Shown here: positions 1 to 7,550 of the stretch, piece after piece
Layout of the letters: each line of letters starts with the position of its first letter
Numbering within the stretch: position 1 is the first letter of the stretch
Source: Bacteroidetes bacterium UBA2475
Lineage (GTDB): Bacteria; Bacteroidota; Bacteroidia; B-17B0; Aurantibacillaceae
Direction: 5' to 3'
NCBI GenBank assembly: GCA_002342065.1
Contig: DDPF01000014.1
Location: forward strand, 1 to 55,031
Length of the DNA: 55,031 nt
Notes under the pieces: generated by a model
Told to the model about the DNA's origin: nothing
Seen by the model: the letters and a program-made list of their open reading frames with translations, nothing else
The model's database searches: none
Program-made: the position numbers and the translations under genes

Positions 1-1
1 C

Positions 2-178
2 CAATTTGGGGGAGCTTACACTCCTATTTTTGGAGTTCCCGCTCTTCTAATACAGCCAATTTATGCTGCTTTCTATGGTTCCGGAGTACCCATTTATTTT
101 TTCGGAGAATCATTATATAAAAAAATGATTCCAAAAAAATACGACATGAGCGATTATAAAATCATTCTAAAAAAATAA
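2..178 (+). CDS. C-terminal fragment of an unknown, probably membrane-associated protein (cut by window edge)
   Basis: An open frame enters from the left edge and stops at TAA 176-178, giving 58 residues. The fragment is rich in Phe, Tyr, Ile and Gly (for example VPIYFFGESLYKKMIPKKYD) and ends with a basic tail. The hydrophobic first two-thirds suggests the end of a membrane or outer-surface protein. The start is outside the window and I do not recognise the family. About 315 bp of non-coding sequence separates it from the next gene, which is on the other strand. Confidence 0.5.
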   Translation, partial: QFGGAYTPIFGVPALLIQPIYAAFYGSGVPIYFFGESLYKKMIPKKYDMSDYKIILKK

Positions 179-493
179 ACTGGTGCTAACAGCAAGCTAT
201 GGCGCAATGCGGGCGAATACTTCGACTAAAGTTTATCTTGAGCGAAGTCGGAAGGCTCAGTACAGGCTTGCAAGGCTTTTACAAATTTAAGGTCGCTTCG
301 CGAATTTCAAAAATCAAAAGGCACAATATAGTATCTGCATTCTTAATGCAAGTTTGACAAAACAACATTTCGGACTTTTTATTGAATACGAACGAGCCGA
401 AAAATAAACTTTGTGCGCCGTTCAATTTATAACAGCAAGCAAACCTAAGAGCAGTTAAAACAAATTACTAAACAAAAGAGGAAGGATTCAAAA
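179..493. other. Non-coding stretch with degenerate repeats
   Basis: No credible gene is seen. The 11-mer TAACAGCAAGC occurs at 187-197 and again at 430-440 in the same orientation, 243 bp apart. Between them, CGACT (about 223) and AGTCG (about 246) can form an imperfect hairpin within GC-richer text unlike the flanking genes. It resembles decayed dispersed intergenic repeats of Bacteroidota. Its class cannot be decided from one copy. Confidence 0.35.
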
Positions 494-1171
494 CTAACTT
501 TTCTTTAAACTTGAAAACACCAGATCATTAAGAAAAAAAACGATCTCTGCTTCTTTTTTTGTTTTACCAAAATCGGTGAGAGATGGTAAGTTATTCATAA
601 AGAAATTTTGGAAATGTGCCATTTCAATAATAGTTGATCCCAACGACTTCGGGTATTTATATTTAGGATTACATTCAAGAATAATATTTCCAATAACCGC
701 GCAAAGATCTTTATAAGGCTTAAAAAACTGCTGTTTATTATCTTCTCCTACTTGTTTTGTAAGGTATGCTTTTGAGCCTTCTGTAATAATTATCTGGTGC
801 AATAAACTTTCGTTTATATAACTGGTTTGCTCATCGTCGGCTACCGCTGATGCTAGTAATTTTATAACTTTTTTAAGTTTAACAATAGGATCATTGATGT
901 TATTTGTATGAAAACTAATTTGAAATTCGAGCCAACCCCAATACCATGCTGTTAAATACACCAATAACTTGTGTTTGTTTTCAAAATATCTATAAATGCC
1001 TGCCTCCGTTGTACCAATATCTTCAGCCAGTTTTTTAAATGTAAAAGTCTCGAAACCACTTTTATGAATTAATTGAATACTGTGTTTAAGTATATTTTTT
1101 CCTAATTCAGAGCTTTCAGGATTGCGAAGAAATAGAGCTTCGTTCATTTTTATTTGCAATTGTAATTTCAT
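494..1171 (-). CDS. TetR/AcrR family transcriptional regulator
   Basis: A 225-residue protein if started at the ATG at 1171. The N-terminal TetR helix-turn-helix lies at about residues 26-66, with the typical core FTFKKLAEDIGTTEAGIYRYF. The C-terminal helical half would bind a ligand and dimerise. An upstream in-frame ATG at 1222 is rejected because a TAnnTTTG promoter box (1205-1212) lies inside that extension; the ATG at 1147 is an alternative. The gene diverges from the bestrophin/carbonic anhydrase pair, and a perfect palindrome between them is a candidate operator. It therefore probably represses itself, the neighbouring pair, or both. The ligand is unknown. Confidence 0.88.
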   Translation of the reverse strand: MKLQLQIKMNEALFLRNPESSELGKNILKHSIQLIHKSGFETFTFKKLAEDIGTTEAGIYRYFENKHKLLVYLTAWYWGWLEFQISFHTNNINDPIVKLKKVIKLLASAVADDEQTSYINESLLHQIIITEGSKAYLTKQVGEDNKQQFFKPYKDLCAVIGNIILECNPKYKYPKSLGSTIIEMAHFQNFFMNNLPSLTDFGKTKKEAEIVFFLNDLVFSSLKKS

Positions 1172-1204
1172 ATACACCTGATTAACAGTTAGTTTTATAA
1201 AGTA

Positions 1205-1212
1205 CAAATGTA
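1205..1212 (-). promoter_or_regulatory. -7 box of the TetR gene promoter
   Basis: On the minus strand this reads TACATTTG, matching the Bacteroidota TAnnTTTG -7 element. Transcription would start near 1198, about 27 nt before the preferred ATG at 1171. No perfectly spaced -33 TTTG is seen; a TTG lies 15 nt upstream. Confidence 0.5.
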
Positions 1213-1238
1213 CAAAAAACATTTTTACAATTATTTAT

Positions 1239-1253
1239 GATAGTATTACTATC
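1239..1253. promoter_or_regulatory. Candidate TetR operator, perfect palindrome
   Basis: GATAGTA-T-TACTATC is a perfect 7-1-7 inverted repeat in the divergent promoter region. It covers the expected -33 region of the bestrophin promoter (box at 1271-1278), so bound protein would block RNA polymerase there. It lies upstream of the -33 region of the regulator's own promoter. Its size and position suit a TetR dimer site, but binding is inferred. Confidence 0.55.
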
Positions 1254-1270
1254 TTATAAAACATTATTTC

Positions 1271-1278
1271 TATCTTTG
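1271..1278 (+). promoter_or_regulatory. -7 box of the bestrophin/carbonic anhydrase promoter
   Basis: TATCTTTG fits TAnnTTTG and predicts transcription from about 1285, 17 nt before the ATG at 1302. No clear -33 TTTG is present; that position is occupied by the palindrome at 1239-1253. Confidence 0.55.
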
Positions 1279-1301
1279 TCCTAAACTTTAAAAATGCACT
1301 T

Positions 1302-2192
1302 ATGTTGCTCAATGAACGAATACCTTTATCCTACATATTCAGCAAGGTAAAGTACGAACTTGTTTATGTACTGATCGTATCATTGACAGTTCTTTTTGTT
1401 ACCGAAAAGTATAAAGATCTGCTTCCTGAAATGCCTTTAACGATTCCTGCTTTTATTGGAACAGCCATTTCAATCCTTCTTTCTTTTAAACTTAGTCAAT
1501 CTTACGACCGATGGTGGGAGGCCCGCAAAGTATGGGGCGCCATTGTAAACGACTCGCGAAGTCTTGTTATTCAATTACAAACTTTACCTTTAAAAGGTAA
1601 TGACATTATGGTTAAGAAAATTGCATTCAGACAAATTGCCTGGTGCTACTCGTTAGGACAAACACTTAGAGGATTAGACCCAATAGAAAACCTGGATAAA
1701 TTTATATCCCCGGAAGACCTTGAAGAAATAAAACAAAACAATAATAAACCTTTAGCATTACTTCAATTGCACAGCAAAGATATTAAAGCGCTTAAAGATG
1801 GTAATCAACTAGAACTATTTTCTCAAATACAATTAGACAATACTTTAGTGCGGCTTTGCGATGCACAAGGAAAAGCAGAACGGATAAAATCAACTGTATT
1901 TCCTGTTACTTATCGTCTCTTCCTTCATGCACTGATATACCTTTTTGTTATTACTCTTGCCATGTCATTAAGAGTTGACGGACTATTTGAAACTCCACTT
2001 CTGATCGCTATTTCAACAGGATTCTTTTTGTTAGAAAAATCTGCGTCTCATATGCAGGATCCGTTTGAGAACAGACCAACTGATACAGCCATGACAACAA
2101 TTGCCCGGAAAATTGAAATAAATATTAAGCAGTTATTAAAGGAAACTGAGATCCCGAAAGCACTTGCACCGGAAAAATTTTATGAATTGTAA
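1302..2192 (+). CDS. Bestrophin family anion channel
   Basis: A 296-residue membrane protein of the bacterial bestrophin (UPF0187/YneE) family, which forms pentameric anion channels in the inner membrane. Hydrophobic helices lie at about 20-35 and 46-65, and a hydrophobic hairpin at about 205-245. The conserved cytosolic segment SYDRWWEARKVWG (67-79) and the late DPFENRPTD motif are typical. Length matches the family. The carbonic anhydrase gene follows after 21 bp, so both are probably on one transcript; this suggests bicarbonate as a physiological anion, which is inference. Family assignment is secure, ion selectivity is not. Confidence 0.9.
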   Translation: MLLNERIPLSYIFSKVKYELVYVLIVSLTVLFVTEKYKDLLPEMPLTIPAFIGTAISILLSFKLSQSYDRWWEARKVWGAIVNDSRSLVIQLQTLPLKGNDIMVKKIAFRQIAWCYSLGQTLRGLDPIENLDKFISPEDLEEIKQNNNKPLALLQLHSKDIKALKDGNQLELFSQIQLDNTLVRLCDAQGKAERIKSTVFPVTYRLFLHALIYLFVITLAMSLRVDGLFETPLLIAISTGFFLLEKSASHMQDPFENRPTDTAMTTIARKIEINIKQLLKETEIPKALAPEKFYEL

Positions 2193-2213
2193 ACAATTAA
2201 AATCAAATAAAAA

Positions 2214-2858
2214 ATGAAAACATTAACAAAAGAAATGCAAACGGCCATAACCCCTTCAATGGCATTAGAATTACTGAAGGATGGAAACAAAAGATTTGTA
2301 AACAATCTTAAAATAAATCGTAACCTTTTACAACAGGCAAACGAAACTTCAGACGGACAACATCCGTTTGCAGTGATTCTTAGCTGTATTGATAGCCGTA
2401 CATCTGCAGAACTGATTTTTGACCAGGGCCTTGGTGATGTTTTTAGCGTTCGTATTGCAGGAAACATTATTAATGAAGATATCTTAGGAAGCATGGAATT
2501 TGCCTGCAAAGTTGCCGGTTCAAAAATTATTGTAGTGTTAGGACACACTAAATGCGGAGCCGTAAAAGGTGCCTGCGACCACGTGGAAATGGGCAACTTA
2601 ACAGCCTTACTAACAAAGATAAGACCTGCGGTTGATGACGAAACTACGACTAAAGAAAATCGCAATTCCACCAATCCTGCGTTCGTAGAAAATGTTGCAA
2701 CTATAAATGTTAAGCGTACAGTAAAATCAATAATGGAGCGTAGTCCAATTCTAAAAGAAATGGTCGAAAGCGGAGAAGTTGGAATTGTAGGAGGAACTCA
2801 TGACCTGGCAACAGGCGTTGTTTCCTTTTATAGCGAGACAATAAAAATGGGCAAATAA
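2214..2858 (+). CDS. Beta-class carbonic anhydrase
   Basis: This 214-residue enzyme interconverts CO2 and bicarbonate with a catalytic zinc. All beta-class ligands and the catalytic dyad are visible: Cys58, Asp60 and Arg62 in CIDSR, then His111 and Cys114 in GHTKCGA. The C-terminal VGGTHDLATGVVSFY segment is also typical. No signal peptide is seen, so it should act in the cytoplasm. It follows the bestrophin gene after 21 bp. It could supply or consume the bicarbonate passing through that channel. About 490 bp of decayed sequence follows. Confidence 0.95.
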   Translation: MKTLTKEMQTAITPSMALELLKDGNKRFVNNLKINRNLLQQANETSDGQHPFAVILSCIDSRTSAELIFDQGLGDVFSVRIAGNIINEDILGSMEFACKVAGSKIIVVLGHTKCGAVKGACDHVEMGNLTALLTKIRPAVDDETTTKENRNSTNPAFVENVATINVKRTVKSIMERSPILKEMVESGEVGIVGGTHDLATGVVSFYSETIKMGK

Positions 2859-2940
2859 ATTCCTGCAAAAGATCGGGCTTAAAAAATTTGCTGAACAGTA
2901 AGAAATGAAATTGAAACTGAGTTAAACGATAGAATATTTT

Positions 2941-3054
2941 ATGTGTGCATGTAATTCTGCGTACGGTCTAAGCAATCATCCAAAAGGAATTTATTTTATC
3001 AGTGCTCAAGATAAGAACAAAAGAATGCTTACCGGAAAGATAATTTTAGAATAG
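2941..3054 (+). pseudogene. Relic of a T9SS C-terminal sorting domain
   Basis: This short frame ends in a text that reads like the last strands of a type A T9SS sorting domain: NHPKGIYFISAQ, then RMLTGKIILE and stop. No parent gene or signal peptide lies upstream; the preceding 80 bp after the carbonic anhydrase gene is non-coding. It looks like the surviving end of a deleted secreted-protein gene. The ATG at 2941 is unlikely to be a real start. Confidence 0.6.
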
Positions 3055-3082
3055 AGTATTTAGATTATATGTTTTAGAATTT

Positions 3083-3116
3083 GGTTACAGATAGATGGTC
3101 TGTAACCATTTTTTTT
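3083..3116 (+). terminator. Rho-independent terminator
   Basis: A perfect 9-bp stem, GGTTACAGA (3083-3091) with TCTGTAACC (3099-3107), has a 7-nt loop and is followed by a run of T. It would end plus-strand transcripts from the carbonic anhydrase operon or from the vanished gene at 2941. Confidence 0.7.
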
Positions 3117-3267
3117 ATTTTATCGGTACATTAAAAATAAAACCCACACCAAAAACATTCTCGATGGTAAGGTCAGGGTCTTCTTTTAAGTATTTGCGGA
3201 TCTTAGTAATAAATACATCCAGACTTCTGCCAAAAAAATAATCATTCTCGCCAGATTTAACAGCCAT
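3115..3267 (-). pseudogene. Relic of an OmpR-family response regulator, C-terminal DNA-binding end only
   Basis: The minus strand encodes 50 residues resembling the end of a Trans_reg_C winged helix: NDYFFGRSLDVFITKIRKYL, followed by KEDPDLTIENVFGVGFIF and stop at 3115. The receiver domain and most of the wing domain are absent, and unrelated AT-rich sequence lies upstream. The ATG at 3267 is probably fortuitous. It marks loss of a two-component gene at this locus. Confidence 0.65.
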
Positions 3268-3344
3268 AAATTAAAAAATGTTAAGGAAATTGAACTGAAA
3301 ATTATACTCTCATATTTTATTGTTATAATTATAAAACAAAAAAG

Positions 3345-3719
3345 ATGAAGAACATCATACTCATAGCTATCTTATTCGTTCTTATTTCATGTAATACAAA
3401 AACTGAACTGCATGAAGCTTTAAGCTCAAATAAGCATGCGGCGCCCATTTCACAAAAAGGTTGTCTTGCTTCTTATGAAACCGTTAACGGAGAAACTATA
3501 AACAAAACTTACGGAGGCGATATAAAAGACGGACACTGGATCCATTTTGAATTTGTGATCCCAACTGCTAAAGAAAATAAGGACAAGAAAGTTGTTCGTG
3601 CTAAAATGGAAGAAGGATATTATAAAGAAAATAAAAAAGAAGGTTTTTGGAAGTTCTATAATAAAGACGGAACATTAAAAGAATCTGTTGAATACAAAAA
3701 TGATGTGCCTGTAAGATAA
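3345..3719 (+). CDS. Small lipoprotein with MORN-like (YwqK-type) repeat
   Basis: A 124-residue protein with a lipoprotein signal peptide: Lys-start, hydrophobic core and lipobox LISC with the acceptor Cys at residue 16. The mature part has a Gly/Tyr/Trp-rich segment, GYYKENKKEGFWKFYNKDG then LKESVEYKNDVPV (about 91-123). This is the MORN-like repeat seen in many YwqK-type and surface proteins of Bacteroidota. It should sit in the envelope. Function is unknown. A strong bidirectional terminator separates it from the convergent kelch protein gene. Confidence 0.72.
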   Translation: MKNIILIAILFVLISCNTKTELHEALSSNKHAAPISQKGCLASYETVNGETINKTYGGDIKDGHWIHFEFVIPTAKENKDKKVVRAKMEEGYYKENKKEGFWKFYNKDGTLKESVEYKNDVPVR

Positions 3720-3723
3720 AAAC

Positions 3724-3757
3724 AAAACCCCGTTCCGGAAACCGAAAACGGGGTTTT
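3724..3757. terminator. Bidirectional terminator between convergent genes
   Basis: An 11-bp perfect stem, AAAACCCCGTT (3724-3734) with AACGGGGTTTT (3747-3757), is flanked by A on one side and T on the other, so it works on both strands. It serves the lipoprotein gene (+) and the kelch gene (-). Near-identical hairpins recur at 5489-5523, 10007-10040 and 10444-10476. Confidence 0.85.
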
Positions 3758-3776
3758 TAATTATTAAAAATTATAA

Positions 3777-5405
3777 TTACTGTTTTACAATTTTTGAAGT
3801 AAATACAGCTTTACCGTTTTCTGTAATTCTAATTGAATAGATACCGTTTGCGGCATTTTCTAAATTAAGGTCAGAGTTTAAAGCAATAACTTTTTGAGAT
3901 AAGATCAATTGTCCCATATTATTATATAACTCAACATTTACATTTTCAGATAAAGAACTAAGTGCAATATTTAAAACACCATTAGTAGGATTTGGATAAA
4001 GTCCTACAGCTATTTCTTTCAATGAAGAAGAAACAATACCTGTGCATAAACTAACACTCTGTGTAATGGTTGTTACGTTAGAACAGCCGTTTGCGTTGGT
4101 ACCATTTAAGGTGTAAGTTGCCGAAGCCGTTGGACTAACCACAATACTTGTAGAGTTAGATGTTGTGCTCCATGTATAAGTATTAGCTCCTGCGGCAGTT
4201 AATGTTGCACTTTGTCCAACACATATTAAACTACTATTACTTGTTGCAGAAAGAGTTGGCAAGGCGTTAACCGTTACTATACTCACGGCTGCTGTTGGAC
4301 TTACACAACCTGATACAGATGTACCGGTAACTGTGTAAGTTGTGTTTACCGAAGGTGTAATTACAATTGATGTACTGTTAGATCCAGTACTCCATGTATA
4401 AGTACTTGCACCTGTAACACCCAGTGTTGCAGATGAACCAGCACAAACCGCTAAAGATGCAGGCGTAAATGCAATGTTAGGGTAAGTTAAAGAACCGGGA
4501 GTTACCGGTAAAAAATAATTTGCGTTTATACCAGTACCTGTAGTACCTCCCATTGCAAAAATACCATTTGTAGTACTTGCAACTGCAAGTTCGCCATGAG
4601 CTATAGGATGCGAAAAGCTAACGGTCCATGTATTGCTGCAAGGATTAAAAACATTTACATCACTAAAAAATGGTCCAGCGTTATTAGAACCATTGTTTTT
4701 TCCGCATACTAAATAAATTCTTCCATCAGGTGCTAAGCAAGCACCAAACTGGTTTTTTTGAACCGGGATAGTACCAATTACCGACCAGGTATTAGCTGCC
4801 ATATCGTAACGTTGAATTGGATTTACAGGTGTGTAACCCGCATTAACACCACCAAATACATATAGATAACCATTATTACCCCTTACAATTTTATGTTCTT
4901 TAACACCGGTTGGTAAATTTGCAGCAGTAGTCCATGTGTTTGCTGCTATGTCGTAAATACGCATCAAACTCTCATATGGCTCGCCTCCTGCGTAATAAAT
5001 TTTACCGGCTTCGCTGGTCATAGAACCTTCCCAAGCGCCTGTAGGGCAAGAAGCTAAAGTGCTCCATGTGTTAGTTGCTACATCATATCTTACAAATGAA
5101 TTTGTATTTGGTGCACCACCCTGTAAGTAGATCATATTATCAGTACCTAAACAATATGCCACCCCTCTGGTGGAAAATGGTGAGTTGGCACCTGTTGTCC
5201 AAGAGTTAGTAGCAATATTGTAAATAAATAAAGTGTTTACTTCGCCACCAGAACCAGTGTAACCATTAAAAAGATAAAGATTACCGTTTGGATGCGCCAC
5301 AAGACCATGTTGTGTCCTATTAGCAGGAATAACAGTACTTGCGGTCCATTGACCGAAGAATACTGCGGAGTTAATTAATAAAAAAAGAGTAAAAAGTTTT
5401 TTCAT
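3777..5405 (-). CDS. Kelch-repeat / Ig-like protein with T9SS sorting domain (copy A)
   Basis: A 542-residue secreted protein. A signal peptide (about 1-18, ending FFGQ) is followed by a kelch-type beta-propeller (about 20-305) with repeated 'G.iYl.GG....v..YD...NtWs' units. Two Ig-like repeats follow (about 311-455), each with CAGSSATL or CVGQSATL and a YTWST..NSTSIV core. A type A T9SS sorting domain (about 465-542; LYPNPTNGVLNIAL to IVKQ) ends the protein. It should be exported by Sec, then released or attached at the surface by T9SS. The ligand is unknown. It is a tandem paralogue of the next gene with almost identical 3' sequence. Confidence 0.88.
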   Translation of the reverse strand: MKKLFTLFLLINSAVFFGQWTASTVIPANRTQHGLVAHPNGNLYLFNGYTGSGGEVNTLFIYNIATNSWTTGANSPFSTRGVAYCLGTDNMIYLQGGAPNTNSFVRYDVATNTWSTLASCPTGAWEGSMTSEAGKIYYAGGEPYESLMRIYDIAANTWTTAANLPTGVKEHKIVRGNNGYLYVFGGVNAGYTPVNPIQRYDMAANTWSVIGTIPVQKNQFGACLAPDGRIYLVCGKNNGSNNAGPFFSDVNVFNPCSNTWTVSFSHPIAHGELAVASTTNGIFAMGGTTGTGINANYFLPVTPGSLTYPNIAFTPASLAVCAGSSATLGVTGASTYTWSTGSNSTSIVITPSVNTTYTVTGTSVSGCVSPTAAVSIVTVNALPTLSATSNSSLICVGQSATLTAAGANTYTWSTTSNSTSIVVSPTASATYTLNGTNANGCSNVTTITQSVSLCTGIVSSSLKEIAVGLYPNPTNGVLNIALSSLSENVNVELYNNMGQLILSQKVIALNSDLNLENAANGIYSIRITENGKAVFTSKIVKQ

Positions 5406-5488
5406 GAGTTTTGGGTTTAAATTATTTGAATAGCTAATATAAGAAAAAAACCAATGCCGTTTTGAATTATTTTGTTCACTTCTAAAAC

Positions 5489-5523
5489 AAAAACCCCGCT
5501 CCGGAAACCGAAACGGGGTTTTT
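5489..5523. terminator. Terminator of kelch copy B
   Basis: AAAAACCCCG (5489-5498) pairs with CGGGGTTTTT (5514-5523). It directly follows the stop of copy B and was evidently duplicated together with that gene, since the hairpin at 3724-3757 has nearly the same sequence and the same distance to its stop codon. Confidence 0.8.
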
Positions 5524-5541
5524 AATTATTAAAAATTATAA

Positions 5542-7389
5542 TTACTGTTTTACAATTTTTGAAGTAAATACAGCTTTACCGTTTTCTGTAATTCTAATTG
5601 AATAGATACCGTTTGCGGCATTTTCTAAATTAAGGTCAGAGTTTAAGGCAATAACTTTTTGAGATAAGATCAATTGTCCCATATTATTATATAACTCAAC
5701 ATTTACATTTTCAGATAAAGAACTAAGTGCAATATTTAAAACACCATTAGTAGGATTTGGATAAAGTCCTACAGCTATTTCTTTCAATGAAGAAGAAACA
5801 ATACCTGTGCATAAACTAACACTTTGTGTTATGGTTGTTACGTTCGCACAGCCGTTTGCGTTTGTACCATTTAAGGTGTACGTTGCCGAAGCCGTTGGAC
5901 TAATCACAATACTTGTAGAATTAGATGACGTACTCCAGGTATAAGAAGTAGCACCACTTGCTGTTAATGTAGCTGAGTTACCTGTACAAATTAAACTGCT
6001 ACTGCTAACCGCAGCAACAGTTGGCAAAGCACTAACGGTTATACTACTTGACGCTGCCGAACTGTTGCAACCGGCAAGATTTGAACCAACAACTGTATAT
6101 GTTGTGCTTGCCGTTGGCGTTACAACAATTGCTGTACTGTTAGAAGTTGTGCTCCATGTATAAGTATTTGCACCTGCAGCAGTTAAGGTTGCACTTGAAC
6201 CGGCACACACCGAGCTGTTGCTGGCCGACACCGAAACAGTTGGCAAGGCGTTAACCGTTACCATACTTACCGCAAAAGTAGGGCTTACACAACCAGAAAC
6301 AGAAGTACCTGTAACCGTGTAAGTAGTATTTACAGAAGGCGTAATTACAATAGATGTACTGTTAGATCCTGTACTCCAGGTATACGTAGCTGCACCCGTA
6401 GCATTAATGGTTGCAGATGAACCGGCACAAACCTGTAAAGTAGGATTAGAAACTACAATGTTTGGGAAAGATAAAGAACCAGGAGTTACAGGTAAAAAAT
6501 AATTAATATTTAAACCGGCTCCACTTGTTCCGCCCATAGCAAAAATACCATTACTCATAGTTGTAACCGCAAGTTCGCCATGCGCAGTAGGATGAGAAAA
6601 ACCAACAGTCCATGTGTTTGAGCAAGGGTTATATATATTTACATCATTAAAAAATGGTCCACCATTATTACCTCCGTTATTCTTTCCACACACAATGTAA
6701 ATTCTACCATCTGGTGCCAAACAAGCTCCATATTGATTTTTTTGTACAGGCATTGTACTAATTAACGACCAGGTGTTTGCTGCTATGTCATATCGCTGAA
6801 CTACATTACTTGGTACGCCACCAGAAAGATGTCCACCAAACATATACAAATAACCATTATTTCCTGAAACTAATTTGTGAAGCTTTAAACCGGATGGAAT
6901 AGTTGCAAGTGTTGACCATGTTCCAGCCGCAATATCGTATGAACGCATAGCTGATTCAACTGTTTCACCACCGGCATAATAAATTTTACCGTTGTAAGAA
7001 GTCATAGATCCTTCCCAAGCGCCATTAGGGCAACTGGTTAATGTTGACCATGTACTTGTAGCTACATCAAAACGTTCAAAAGCATTTGTTACAGGAAAAC
7101 CCGCAAGGCAATAGATCTTATTATCTGTACCTAAACAATAAGCAACACCCCTAGCGGTATGTGGGACATTTGGACCAGTTGTCCAGGTATTAGTTGCAGT
7201 GTTATATATGAACATTGAATTTACTTCAGGGCCAGTACCCGCGTAACCACTAAATAAATAAACATTTCCATTTGGATGCCCAACAATACCATGTTGTGTT
7301 CTGTTTGCCGGAATAACCATACTGGCTGTCCACTGCCCAAAAATTAAAGCAGAATTAATTAATAAAAAAAGAGTAAAGAGTTTTTTCAT
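5542..7389 (-). CDS. Kelch-repeat / Ig-like protein with T9SS sorting domain (copy B)
   Basis: A 615-residue paralogue of the gene at 3777. It has the same signal peptide type (MKKLFTLFLLINSALIFGQ), a kelch propeller (about 20-305), three Ig-like repeats instead of two, and an identical T9SS sorting domain of about 90 residues. The extra repeat (with TPTASTTYTVVGSNLAGC) explains the 73-residue difference. Propeller sequences differ at many positions between copies while the 3' ends are nearly identical, which points to gene conversion. It is probably a secreted or surface binding protein; the target is unknown. Confidence 0.88.
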   Translation of the reverse strand: MKKLFTLFLLINSALIFGQWTASMVIPANRTQHGIVGHPNGNVYLFSGYAGTGPEVNSMFIYNTATNTWTTGPNVPHTARGVAYCLGTDNKIYCLAGFPVTNAFERFDVATSTWSTLTSCPNGAWEGSMTSYNGKIYYAGGETVESAMRSYDIAAGTWSTLATIPSGLKLHKLVSGNNGYLYMFGGHLSGGVPSNVVQRYDIAANTWSLISTMPVQKNQYGACLAPDGRIYIVCGKNNGGNNGGPFFNDVNIYNPCSNTWTVGFSHPTAHGELAVTTMSNGIFAMGGTSGAGLNINYFLPVTPGSLSFPNIVVSNPTLQVCAGSSATINATGAATYTWSTGSNSTSIVITPSVNTTYTVTGTSVSGCVSPTFAVSMVTVNALPTVSVSASNSSVCAGSSATLTAAGANTYTWSTTSNSTAIVVTPTASTTYTVVGSNLAGCNSSAASSSITVSALPTVAAVSSSSLICTGNSATLTASGATSYTWSTSSNSTSIVISPTASATYTLNGTNANGCANVTTITQSVSLCTGIVSSSLKEIAVGLYPNPTNGVLNIALSSLSENVNVELYNNMGQLILSQKVIALNSDLNLENAANGIYSIRITENGKAVFTSKIVKQ

Positions 7390-7550
7390 GAGAATTGGGT
7401 TTTAAATTATTTTATATTCACTAAATATATGAAAAAAAATGAACTCTTAAGTGCGAATAGCTATATAATACTTCAATATAAACAAAGATTTACTAAATTT
7501 TTAGATTAAACCTTTTAAAATGATCATAATAAATTAAGTAAATTTGGTTT

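Noticed and set aside
187..440. attC-like integron recombination site
   Set aside because: GCTAACAGC and a later GTTCAAT recall attC ends, but the core sites are not complementary and no integrase or cassette structure is seen.
1172..1222. Upstream start of the TetR gene at 1222
   Set aside because: A TAnnTTTG box (1205-1212) lies within this extension, and the extra residues are not TetR-like.
2180..2674. Minus-strand open frame over the carbonic anhydrase gene
   Set aside because: It is the antisense of a well-supported enzyme gene and has no recognisable motifs.
7539..7546. TAAATTTG as promoter of the cyanophycinase-like gene
   Set aside because: The start site would fall at about 7553, after the ATG at 7551 that begins a clear signal peptide.
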